The notes below the pieces were generated by a model. The model was given only the letters and a program-made list of their open reading frames with translations. It did no database searches and was not told where the DNA came from. 64,000 nucleotides of DNA from the NCBI GenBank assembly GCA_019054805.1, contig JAHQIY010000013.1, positions 2,046,001 through 2,110,000 on the forward strand, in the 5' to 3' direction. This document shows, piece after piece, positions 21,888 through 33,352 of the stretch (position 1 is the first letter of the stretch; every line of letters starts with the position of its first letter). The position numbers and the translations under genes were made by a program. This DNA is from Brachionus manjavacas. Its lineage: Eukaryota; Rotifera; Eurotatoria; Ploima; Brachionidae.

Positions 21888-22704
21888 TACCTCTTCTTCT
21901 TGTTTTATTTTGACAGTTTTTTTTTTTTATCGAAAACAAGTTAATGATTAAAAACTTATCAATTTATTTTTGATTCTCAAAAATTAATTCTGCTCCTGTT
22001 TGCAATAAATAAAGCTGCTATAATTGAATTAATCAGATAATATTTGACTTGCTTCTCTAAAATAAAATATTAGATATAAAATGATATAAAATTGCTCCTT
22101 TGGAAAATATAAGCGATTTTTAAATGCTTTTACGGATTTTTTTTTATAAAAGATTGTCACAAAAAATATGATCGATTTTATTTTTAATAAATAAAAATAT
22201 CGATGTTTTTTAAAAAAAATTTAAATAAGAAGTAAAAAGAAATAAATTTTCAATTTTATAGAATATAAGTAAATTTTATTCAAATTGGCAATACGAATAA
22301 AATAATAAAATTATAATAAAATAAATACACAAAAAGCAGTTTTTGAAAATAACGTAAAATTAATGTCGAATTTCCATAATTAAAGTCTAAAATTTCTAAT
22401 TTTTACAATTTAAAGATTTTCTAATATCCTGAGCATAGAATTCGATTAGTTTTTTTCGCGAAAATTAACTTATAAAAAAATTATCAAATTTAATAATTAA
22501 AATATCCAACTCTGTAACCAAAAAAAAAACGAAATTTTGAACAAGCTTTTTCTAAACAAATTATCTTAATTATTAACAGAAATAATTAATTTTACATCAA
22601 ATTGGCATTTTTAGTGTCAACTTTTTTTTTATTATATTTAGTGCTCTTTTTTTGCTTTTATCCTTGATTAAGAAGCCTAATGTTCCTTATAAATAACTTC
22701 TAAC
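21888..22704. other. AT-rich spacer
   Basis: No ORF or repeat recognised apart from homopolymer runs. Confidence 0.35.
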
Positions 22705-22976
22705 AAAAAAAGGCTCCATTGTGTAATTGCTACCTTACTATTTCTTCTTTTTTTCCTGAAACTTGAACTATTTAAACATGTGCCACATGAAACAATCTTT
22801 TCCAATTTATGTCTTTTCAACTTTAATTTTTTTTAGCTTATTTACTCTATTTTGATTCTTTTTTTTTATCTAATTTTATTAACATTAATTTTATTTTTAT
22901 TTTATTTTTTTTATTTTATTTTTAATTTATTCTGAAGGAGCTTTAGCTCGGTACAGAAAACAAATAAATAAAAAAA
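22705..22976 (+). mobile_element. 5'-truncated LINE, 3' end only
   Basis: From attgtgtaattgctac to gagctttagctcggtacaga plus aaacaaataaataaa. It matches the 3' end of the longer copy at 24117-24318 almost word for word (cctgaaacttgaactat, aaacatgtgccacatg, tctgaaggagct). It has no coding part. The short stem GAGCT/AGCTC and simple tail are shared by all copies. Confidence 0.75.
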
Positions 22977-23209
22977 TAAATAAAGGCTTTACAAGATACA
23001 AGATTTTAAATTTTAGAATCTATAAATTATAGAAATTATAGACCAATTAGTTTAACAAAAAAAAAAATTGTTCACATAATAAGAAAAAATGAATAATAGT
23101 TATTGAAATTAAAAATTAAGCATTTTAAATTAGACTTTTGTTTTTTATTTTTTGATAGTAATTTTTTTTTTGTCTCAATATTTCAATATAACGTTTTTAA
23201 CCTTGGAAT

Positions 23210-23283
23210 ATTTAATTTTTTTTTCTATATTTTTATTCTGAAGGAGCACTAGCTCGATACAGATAAACAAATAAACAAATAAT
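23210..23283 (+). repeat. LINE 3'-tail hairpin, third copy
   Basis: Reads attctgaaggagcactagct then cgatacagataaacaaataa. It is a very short insertion of the same LINE tail, between the two longer copies. Confidence 0.6.
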
Positions 23284-23329
23284 ATAACGAGTTTTTTAGG
23301 AAAGTTACTCTTACGAATAGTATATTGAA

Positions 23330-24318
23330 GATTATACAATTTTTTGGGACAAAATTAACTCCTTATCCAGAAGCAATCTGGATTTAGGAAACACCGGCGA
23401 ACATGAGATAACCTTTTTTTTTTTTTAATTCGCAGATGATCTTATTAAATTCTTCATTTCCAGCAAAAAAGAGAACCTAGAAAATAAGATAAATAAATAC
23501 ACCGACGAACTAGAACAATGGCTTAATAAGTGGAAAATAAAAATACCAGTTGGGAAAAGTCGTGTTCAGTAGTTTTTTTTAGGTATAAAAAAGAGAGTGA
23601 TAATCTAAACTTAAAAATTTATGGAAACATAATACTGAGCCAAAAAGAAGTCAGGTTTCTTAGTATTAAATTTGATTCTAAGTTGAATTTTAAAATACTG
23701 GTAGATGAAATTAAAGAGCGCTGCAATAAAAGGCTAAATATTATTAAGATATTGTCAAACAAAAAATGGGGTCTTAATCAGAACGCACTAGGAAATTTAT
23801 ATAAATCTTTAGTCCGATCGATTTTAGACTATTCTTTTCCTTGCTTGAATTCATTTTCAGAAAATAATATCAAAAAACTACAAGCAATTCAGAATACAGC
23901 AGTAAGATCTATCCTTAAGTTAAAATATGATACTCTCTCCAACATCGTGCATCATGAAGCTTTTAATAAACTAAAATTACTAACAGTCTCGAATCGTCTT
24001 TTTGAGTTGAGTGAGAAATATGTTGGAACAGGACTGAGTCATTCTATTTCATTGATTGTAAGACTGGTGGTGGAATACAAAGAAGGTTTCGAATCAAGAT
24101 AAATAGGATATCCAATTCATTGTGTAATTGCTACATTACTATTTCCTCTTTTTGTCCTGAAACTTGAACTATGTAAACATGTGCCACATGTAACAATCTA
24201 TTTCAATTAATGTCTTCTTGACTTTCATTTTTTTAGCTTATTTATTTATTTTTTATTTTATTTTATTAAAATTTATTCTGAAGGAGCTCTAGCTCGGTAC
24301 AGAAAACAAATAAATAAC
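23330..24318 (+). mobile_element. LINE with internally deleted reverse transcriptase
   Basis: Starts with QKQSGFRKHRRT (about 23370-23405), jumps directly to FADDLIKFFISSKKE (the F/YADD catalytic motif, about 23430-23465), then ELEQWLNKWKIK. A frameshift at 23560 leads into a long open stretch to 24102: NLKIYGNIILSQKEVRFLS, KRLNIIKILSNKKWGL, NLYKSLVRSILDYS and KKLQAIQNTAVRSILKLKYD. The part between QSGFR and FADD is lost, so the copy is dead. The 3' UTR at 24117-24318 ends in the hairpin gagctctagctcggtacag and an A-rich tail. This copy defines the family whose truncated tails lie at 14775, 22705 and 23210. Confidence 0.85.
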
Positions 24319-24349
24319 CAAAATTCTAAAATCAATAAAGCTAAATAAT

Positions 24350-24640
24350 GGAAAATTTAAAGAATTGCATTACACGAGAGTCTAAACAAAAGATCATGGG
24401 CAGATTTTGAAGATTATAAAGAACTTTATAATAAATTTTGGATTGCTGAGATTAATAAACAAAGTTGGACGAAAAGTTATTGTATCTGCTATATTTTTTC
24501 AAAAGAATTAATTTGTGAACATATTATTTTTTTTGAAATTCGTTTTAATTTGTGTAGTGTACCAGTTCAAGCTAAAAATATTCCCTTTTATTCTAAAATA
24601 AAAAGAAGTCGTATTCCAAAAGCTTTGGTGTGACAATATT
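24350..24640 (+). pseudogene. decayed SWIM zinc-finger transposase tail
   Basis: In one frame the plus strand reads RSWADFEDYKELYNKFW, then KSYCICYIFSKELICEHIIF, and ends VQAKNIPFYSKIKRSRIPKA. It aligns with the SWIM ORF at 21369-21887 (C-x-C ... C-x-H, then a basic KxxR region). One position differs from the usual finger (C-E-H for C-K-H). It is a fragment of a related MULE-type element, on the opposite strand to its relative. Confidence 0.6.
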
Positions 24641-27600
24641 TTTTTCTCCTGTTAAAAATTTATTTTTTTGTCTTTAACTTATTTTTTTTGTTACGAAGTT
24701 AGCCTAATAAGAAAAATATTTTTTTTGATTTTCTATGAATTGTCAACAAAAACTAACAAAAAAAATCCGGTTATTGAGTTTTTTTTTTACAAATAATGAT
24801 AATTGGTTTATGTTGTATAAAGTATCTATACAAATAGATAAAATTTCTTTTACTTTCAAACCAAAAGCAAAATGATCCCTTCTGTGGAATAGTATATATT
24901 TTCCATAAATCAAGGATCCTCTTCAAATCTAACGGTATCACTAGGAAGATTGTGAGGCTGCTTAAACTACTTAATGATCATATTAAATGGAACGCGATTT
25001 TGCTAGAAGTTGTCTCTTAAAATTTCCAAACTAAAACAGAACTACGTCAGTGTGCATCTTACCATATCTTTCTCTGTTTTTTCTAGATACCTTAAAGGTT
25101 TTGCCTCGATGAAATTTACTCAAGGAGAATAAAATTAGATTTGCCTTTAGATCGTATGCAGGATTTTGAAGACTTAAACTTCATGGATGTGACATCATGC
25201 AGAAACTGAGAAATAAAAAGATCTGTGACAATCTTCGAAGAATAACACTGCTACCAATACTAAAAGTAAGGCATTCTGCTGTTTAAATTTTTGAATAAAT
25301 TTAATCAAGTTAAATAAGTTGAATTTTTTAATCAAGTTTAGAAGACTAATTTCTAAGTACATGTTTCAAGCCTGCTTGAACATGTACTTAGAACCAAAGG
25401 ATCACGTAAACCAAAAATAGCTTTCAATAGACACGTCAATGATTACGGATGTGGAATGACTGGTATGCATCAGAACTCTCTAAAATTTTTTTAATTAAAA
25501 TTTGATTTTTGTTTTAGATTAAAGTTGCATTTTTATAAATGTTTTAAATTTGGTTATAAAACATCAGCTTTTGAATTTTGATTAACTAGAATTTTAATAG
25601 GATTTTATTATAAATTCAACTAATTTTTTATGCTGCTAATAGAACAATTAAAAAACGATATATCGTCTTTAACATACCCAGAAAGCCCACAAGGATAATA
25701 TGACAATAACTTTGTGGTCGGCAATCAATCAAACAAATCATCGAAATGGAGATGGAATTGGAAAAACCAAGAGTAAAGGCAAAGGACCCAATGTTCCACA
25801 AAGAGCTAATAACAAAAACAAGAAATAATCCAATTTTGAACCACGAAACGTTGAAAACAAGTCTATTAACTTGGGCATATGCTTAGAATGCCAGCAGACA
25901 GAACCCTTAAGTGAAAAAAGGGATCCAGGAAGTTCAAAACCTAAAAGAAAAAAAGTTAAAATAGTTAATAACTTATATGAGGTCAATAAGAAAGAAAAGC
26001 ATAAAAATTAAAAGAAGAAGAACCAAAAAAACTTCTTTTTATCTGCATATTTATTTTATTTATTCATTAGGTGAATTTTAAGAATTGTATCAGAAAATTA
26101 TTCATTTTCTTTTTTAAACATAAAAATTTAATTTATAAATAAAAAGTTCCGACAATCTAAACCAATTTCAAATCTTTTAAATAAAACTATTTAAATAATT
26201 AGAAGCTATTTCTAATCTTACTCAACATTTAATGTTATTTTTATTATATCAATATTATAATTTTAGATTCTTGTTTGTTTAATTACATTAATTTCAAACA
26301 ATATTGCCAAGTTTATGTCACTCAATTTAATTGATCTATTTTATTAATGCTTTTTACTATACAAATATATATCATTTCATGCATTTAATCGAAAAATTAG
26401 CTGAAAAGATAATGATGAAACTATTTAATTTTCTAGCTCAAAATTTAAAACAAATTGATAAAAAAATTTTTATAACATCAACAAAAGAAATATGAAATTC
26501 AAGATTCATTTTAAGAAAAATATTTTTGAGTTATAAACAATAAAATTAAAAAAAAACGGTTTTCAGATTTAAAATTTTCAGACGAAATGTAAAAATTCAT
26601 TAAAATTTGATTAAAAAAAATATTTTTACCTATATTCTTAAGTGCTTTTTAATTAAATCTATTCAATAACTCAAAAAGTTTTATTTCTGGGAAAAAAGTA
26701 GATCGATTGAATAATTTTACTTTAAATCTATTAAAAATCATTTAATGAGAGCTTAAAATAAGGGTTAAGAAAATTCCGTTTATTTCTTTTAAGGAAATTC
26801 ATTAACAGGATGCTTTCTTTAATAAAAGGCGTTTTAAACTACGAAAGTGATATAAAAAACTCCTTTTTTTAATATTTACAGAATATTAAAAATACAAGCC
26901 TATAAATTTTTATGCATATTTAAAATAATAGACTTAAAAACGCAAAATAACTTTTTAAACAAAAAAGAATACTTTAATAAAGTTTAGATGTAAAAAGAAA
27001 AGATAAATATCAAATAAATAAAATCAAATTGAAATGTTTAATTTGAAAAATAATTTTTAAATCTTTCTTGATTAAAAATTTCAAATATTTTGAAGGTCAT
27101 CAACAATTGAATCCAAAGCTATTTTATGCTAGAAATTCTCTATCTAAGGCAATTCAAGATACAATTTGGTTCTTTGTAATTCAAAAAAAAATTATCTTTA
27201 AAGAATTATGGAACTTCAATATTAAAATTTGCTTTCAGAACACACTAATTCGAAAAGAAGGTATAGATAAAGCTTACTTGAATTAAAGTATTATCATAAT
27301 TTATAAGCAATAATTGTTTAAGATACTTTTTTTATTTAATAGCATTAATTGAATTTCAATTTAATTTAAGCTCAAGGTCATATCTTTTAGAATTAGGTAA
27401 TTTAAAAAAAAATAATTGGTCTCACTTTTAGAATTTCCAGAACTATAAAATGGGTTTCTCAATTAAAATTTATTTATATGGCATAGACTCTAGTTTTTAA
27501 ATCAATAAAAATGATGCCACAGCACACTAGATTCCATTTCATAAAGCATTTCACACTAAAAAATTCAAAGAATGATTAATTTTTTTTTTAAATAAAATAA

Positions 27601-27957
27601 ATCATTTCAACGGAAAGATTTGATATTTTTAAGGATTGAGTTATTTCAGGTGATAATTTCATATGAAATAAATTAAACTTGAGAAAACTAAAAAATCTTT
27701 TTTTCAATTTAGCTTTATCTATTAAAATATTATTTAAATTTTTTTTAAATTATTTAATTTTTATAAACTAATGACAAAACTGAGAGGTTTATAGTTTCTG
27801 TTCGTATGCCATGGATATTTCGAATGAATAAGCCATTGATCACTAACAACTAGCTACTAGGCAGTATCTTCTCTCTTAAGAGCTCCTTCTGAATCCAAAA
27901 TAAAGCTATAAGGATGAATTCTTTTAAGTTTACCTATTTTTGATATAGATTAAAATC
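24641..27957. other. gene-poor, AT-rich region with faint element traces
   Basis: Over 3.3 kb without a supportable gene. A near-perfect hairpin lies at 25353-25391 (annotated). At 25720-26010 a GC-richer patch reads with one stop on the plus strand (GIGKTKSKGKGPNVPQRANN, later NLGICLECQQTEPLSEKRD) and looks like part of an old element, not identified. The open frame at 27068-27286 is AT-rich with no signature and is not called. Confidence 0.4.
25353..25391. repeat. near-perfect inverted repeat (hairpin)
   Basis: ctaagtacatgtttcaagc, then ctg, then cttgaacatgtacttag. The arms pair over 18 bp with a single-base bulge. It lies in gene-free DNA. It may be the core of a foldback element or a transcript hairpin. 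Confidence 0.6.
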
Positions 27958-30376
27958 ATGAGAATATTCCTAGCCTTAATCTTGAGTATTCTGATAAATT
28001 TGAATTCTTCTTCCAAATCACCTAGAGACAATGTCAACTTCAATCTTAAAAATATATTTCAGCTCTTAAAAGGATCAGTTTTACGTAAGTGTTATTTTTG
28101 CTCTGGACTTACTTAATTTAAAATTAAGAATTATTGAATGTTTGTTTTTTAAGTTGAAGAAAACGAAGATGCAGAACCGATCAGCAGTCAAGAACTAGAA
28201 AATCTTTTGAGAAATTTTCCTGTTTTAGGTAAGTAGAACAAAGTTAGTCATTTTAGAATAAAATTTATTCAAAAAATGAAAGTAAATGACACCATCTGCA
28301 CACAGAGTGAATCTTGTGCCCGAAATTGGATCAACAATTACAATGATCTATTGGAGAGAATAAATCAGCGTGGTTCTTATTTGGAAGTAAATTCGGTCAC
28401 TTTGTCTAAGTGATTTAATTACTTGAAAAAATTTTAGTATAAATTCGAGACAGATATAAATGAGGAAAATGAAAAAGAACTGACAGACTATGCACCAATG
28501 TCAAATCGTTTTTTGGAGCTAACCAAGCCCACAGCTTCGAAATTTTTAGAGTAAAATTATTTCAAATTATTTCTTAAGGCTTATAAATTTTAAATTTAAA
28601 TTCTATTTGGTAGAAATTGTGATTTCTGGGCACCAGATCTTAGACGCATGCTTTTTTTTGCAGCTCAAGGAATAGTATTTAAAGATGAAAAAGACGTAAT
28701 TGAGTTTTCTGAACTATCAAGTAAACTCGAGTCAATCTATGCTACAGCAAAAGTATGTGAGACGGAATCTAGTTGTTTAACACTTGATCCAGAACTGTCA
28801 AGCTTACTAAAAGACTCTAGAGATTATGAAAAACTCTTGTGGGCCTGGAAGGGATGGCATGATCAAACTGGCCCCAAAATGAGGCACATATACGCTAGAA
28901 CAGTAGAGATCAATAACAAGGCATCAAGAGAAAATGGTTACAAGGACTTGAGCGAACGATGGATCGAAGATTTTGAAGATGATGAATTCGAAGCCAAATA
29001 CGATGAGCTCTTTTTGAGAATAAAGCCTCTTTATTCACAATTACATGCTTATGTAAGGAGAAAATTGAAAGGAGTGTATGGCTTAAGCTACCCCGAAAAT
29101 CATGAGCCGAAATTAATTCCGGCCCATCTTCTTGGTATGCTCGCTAAAGGACAAAAAAGAAGATTTTTTTTTTCTAATTAATTTTCATAGGTAATATGTG
29201 GGCCCAATCATGGGACAATATTTTTGACATTGTAGCTCCCTTTCCCAATGAAGAACAGATCAATTTTACCAAAGTTCTTGTTGATAATCAATACACCCCA
29301 ATTAAAATGTTTCAAGCATCCGAAGAATTTTTCATGTCCTTAGGTCTTTTTGAAATGACACCACGATTTTGGAAGTTTTCTGATATTGTCAAGCCTGTTG
29401 GGAAAAATTTTCAGTGCCATGCTTCAGCTACTGATTTTTTTACCGGAGACGATTTCCGTATTAAAATGTGCACTTCAGTAGATGATGAAAATTTCTACAC
29501 CATTCATCATGAAATGGGTCACATCGAATATTACATGGCATATAAGGACCAGCCTGCCATTTTCAGAAGTGGAGCTAATTCAGCATTTCATGAAGCTATT
29601 GGTGACACAATCGCTCTTTCGGTTCAAACTCCGAAACATTTCAAGGAAATAAATATAATTGATGATGACACAATGACCAGAGGTATCAGAAAAAAATAGA
29701 AATTTTTGAGTTATTTTTTTTTTTTTAAAGAACAAGAAATTAATTTTTTGATGTTGGTTGCTTTGAAAAAACTAGCTTTTTTGCCTTTCGGTTACTTAAT
29801 GGACAAATGGAGATGGGACGTATTTAGGGGAAACATAAATGAATCGAATTACAATCAGAAATGGTGGGAAATGAGGTAAAATACGGATGAAATTTTTGTT
29901 ACTGAATTTATTTTGATTTACATCGGTTTATGAAGAAACAAATTTCAAGGACTTGAATCACCAGTTGAGAGAACCGAGAATGACTTTGATCCTGGAGCAA
30001 AATTTCACATCGCTAGTTATACTCCTTATGCTCGATATTTTATCAGCCATTTTCTGCAATTTCAATTTTATAAAAGTCTTTGTAAGCACGCCGATCATCA
30101 AGGTCCTTTGTATAAATGTGATTTTTATAGATCGGAAAAAGCAGGATTTTTTCTCAAGTAATATTACGAAAAAAATGCTAAGATTTCAAGGCATTTACTT
30201 TATTAAGAAAAATGTTGGAAATGGGAGCAAGTAAACATTGGAGCATAGCTTTGAATGCTTTAACTGGTGAAACAGAAGTAACAGCAGACGCTATTTTCGA
30301 ATACTTTAAGCCTCTTCAAGACTGGCTTGAAGAAGAAAATTCAAAATTTCTTGATGACATTCCCGGCTTTGAATGA
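27958..30376 (+). CDS. ACE: ACE-like M2 zinc metallopeptidase, gene 1 (active type)
   Basis: Nine exons: 27958-28084, 28154-28228, 28283-28386, 28438-28550, 28614-29134, 29191-29682, 29731-29875, 29936-30157 and 30208-30376. All join in phase and give 655 aa. It has a signal peptide ([15 protein letters not shown]) and one M2 domain with no C-terminal membrane anchor, like the secreted single-domain enzyme of insects (Ance). Zinc site: HEMGH at residues 420-424 and the third ligand in FHEAIGD (Glu448). Other family blocks are [55 protein letters not shown] and [16 protein letters not shown]. The class removes dipeptides from peptide hormones outside the cell. All key residues are present, so it should be active. 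Genes 2 and 3 lie at 40.8 and 46.8 kb. Confidence 0.94.
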
Positions 30377-33352
30377 TGATGCAGCTAATTCACTTATGAA
30401 AAATGCGCCCTTTTTTTTCAATTTTTATCTTAATTTTTAAATGATCTTTTAAAAACTTTTTTAATTTTTCTCTAATTTAAATTGCTTGGAATACAAAATT
30501 TAACTTTGTTCATTTAATTAATTTATTAGATTTTATATTATTCAATAATTTTATTTAAAAAAATAATCGTATATGCAAGGATTTTTATCAAATTAAATAC
30601 CAAAAAAATTTAGTAACATTTTCATTGAATAAAGTTCATCAGACTTGAAACGAACAATGGGTGATTTTGATAAGAAATTCTCTATCTCGAAATAAAAATT
30701 CTTCAATTTAAGCCACTTTTTCAATTTAGATATTTCAATTTATTTCAATTAAAAAAAATTAATATTTAATTTCATTGATTAACACTTTATTTTCTTGTCT
30801 AAAAATCAAAAAATAAAATAGAACATAAAAATTAAAAAATACTGAAATTGTTTTAAAAATTCAGAAAAAATTATTTGTTTGATATTTTATTAATAAAACC
30901 AATTATTTTTAAAGCTTTTTTTACTTTTAGGTAAATAGAAAAATGCTTAAAAGGAAAGCCATATAATAATTCTCATTAATGAATTTCATTAATGTGTCGC
31001 CAAAAGTTAGAATCAGACTGAAAAAAATAAATTTTTTCCGCAACCAAAAAAATAAATGAAATTTTGGTCAAATATTGGCATCAAATTAAAGCTTACTATA
31101 TCTTATTTTTATTCCTTTGTAAAACTTAAGTTTAAGATCAAAAATTCCAAAAATTAAAAACAATGGTGAGCAATTTTATAGGAGAAGTAAAAATGAACTG
31201 CAGTTTAGATGTTTTCTAAACTAGCGCCTAAGCGCTTTGTCCACGTGGCCATTGCAGCCTTTATGTTTATCATCTGCATCTTCTGATAGTCCATTCCAAG
31301 TTGCCACAACTCTGTTAGTTGGAAAATAGTACCCAAAAGTACCTCTCAACCTTTTGTTGTGGTTCCTTCTCAAATTCATTCAGAAAGTTTGAATCAAATC
31401 GCCTCGTAGTCTACGGTCTTCTAAACTTTGTAAATTCAAAGCTTTTAGCCTTTCATTAATAGATAATAGGTATCTTTGTGGTTCTCTTATGTACTTTTCC
31501 AAGGGTTATAATATTTGATTTTTATAATAGTTGATGGCGACTAAACGCTTCAAATGTTCAGTTATTGAATGGACAACCAACAAAACTTAAAACTTAAACA
31601 AAACTCAATATTGATAAAGAGTCAAAATAGAGATCAAATTGTGGCCTATTTTCAATAAAAAATACCATTCATCATCATGTCAAAATCTTTTAAAATAAAC
31701 TTCCTGCTGATAAAAATAAATTGATGAGTCATTGAATAAAGCGATTAAAGATAAAAAAGTTAAAATATGTAATGCTTCGCGTGAGTTTCTGATCTGTCAC
31801 GGTTGAGTGGTTTTTGATCAATCTTCGGTTGTTGATTTGCTTGACTGTTGTACGATCGAAAGAGGGGTCCCTATGACACTTTTCAATGACTTTTTTGTAT
31901 ACTTTTCAATAGACGGAAAAACTAGACTACTCTGTGCTTGAGTTGGTCAGCTTGTGACCAAGTCTTTCGCCTAGTTCTTAGAGCCTCAAAGAACAAAACA
32001 AAAGGATTTTTTTATAATAGGATTTTTTAATAACCCGATAGATGACTTTTTCAATCACCTTTATAATTGAGCTAAAAGATACTTTTCAATATCTTGTTCA
32101 AGAAAGTAAATTAAGATTTAATTTTCTTTCTAAGATTTTATTTAAATTTTTTTAGTTACTTTATTATTTAAAATACAATTAATAAATATACGAAAATTAC
32201 ATAGTTATAAGAGTTTTTTATTTAACTTTTCTAAAAATAACTTCAAGGATAAAATTTATTTTTTTCTTTTTATTCTTGAAATTACATACTTACAAATAAT
32301 TGAAAGTGCTTAAAGATTTTTAAAGAAGTAATTTCTCGCAGTTTTTCAAAAATTGCCTAAAACAAGTGGATCAAAATAACTAGATTTATAAGAAGGTTTG
32401 ATGAAATTTTGACTAAACCAGAATTTAAAAAAAAAATTAGAAGAAGAAAAACTTTAAAATAAAAAACAAAAGGAAAAAATCTGATAAAGTTACCGACAAT
32501 GATTCAAATGTTAATGTAAATTAAATGATAGAGTCGAATTTGAATTTAAATAACACATTCATTTTTGCGATAAACCAATTTTTAAATGTAAACTGAAATT
32601 TTTTTTTTCAATTTAATTAAAATAGTACAAAAAATGTATTAATAAAAAACAATATTAATATTTTTTAGATTTATCAGGACAAATCTTTAAATAATGAAAT
32701 TTATTTTCAAGTAAACAAAGATTGGATTTCCACTAAGAAAAAATTAATCTAAATGGATTTCGTATGAAGTATGCACAAACTAGTCATGTACTAAATGTCT
32801 ACCTTCATATTTGATTCTAAAAGCGAATTTTATTTTCGAAAAAATGTAATAGAATTAATTTTGTTCATTTTTTTATAATACTCACCATAAATTTTTTTTT
32901 TTTTATCAATTCTGTCCCAACATATGGGGTTAAACCGTCACCAAACCTCATTATTATATTTGAATATTTATATTCATTTTTTTAATAAAATTCTTTTTAA
33001 AAGTTGGCTAAAAATATTTAAATATTTTAAATCCTATAAAAACTATTACTAACCAAATTTAATTAACATCCTTAGACCCTTCCAAATAAAAAAAGTAATT
33101 ATTTTACCTATTGAATGAAAATAATGAAGATTTTTTCTGTGGATCAAGTCTTTTTTCATAGCTGTTTCAAAATATTAGTATTTTTTTTTATTTTTTTTTC
33201 ATTTAAATTTCGAAAATGAAGTTTCAAAACGAATTTAACATTTTCATTTAGAAAAAAAATCATATTTAATTACCAAGGCTGATAAAAAATTGCATGTGCT
33301 TGAATGAAAACTAATACTCTTTAATTTTGTCTCTTTAGTAATTAAAAAAAAA
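30377..33352. other. gene-poor region with LINE fragment
   Basis: About 3 kb, AT-rich. A LINE remnant sits at 31190-31510 (annotated). The stretch 31780-31990 is notably richer in G+C than its flanks but has no long frame and no recognised RNA. The rest shows nothing. Confidence 0.4.
31190..31510 (-). mobile_element. LINE RT C-terminal fragment
   Basis: On the minus strand: RLKALNLQSLEDRRLRGDLI, QTF, a stop, then RNHNKRLRGTFGYYFPTNRV, VATWNGLSEDADDK. This is the RT tail pattern (L..L..RR.RGDLI ... F.NRVV..WN.LS) also seen intact at 44030-44300. In-frame stops show it is dead. Confidence 0.8.

Noticed and set aside
27068..27286. Plus-strand ORF of 72 codons
   Set aside because: Composition of random AT-rich DNA, no splice context, no motif.
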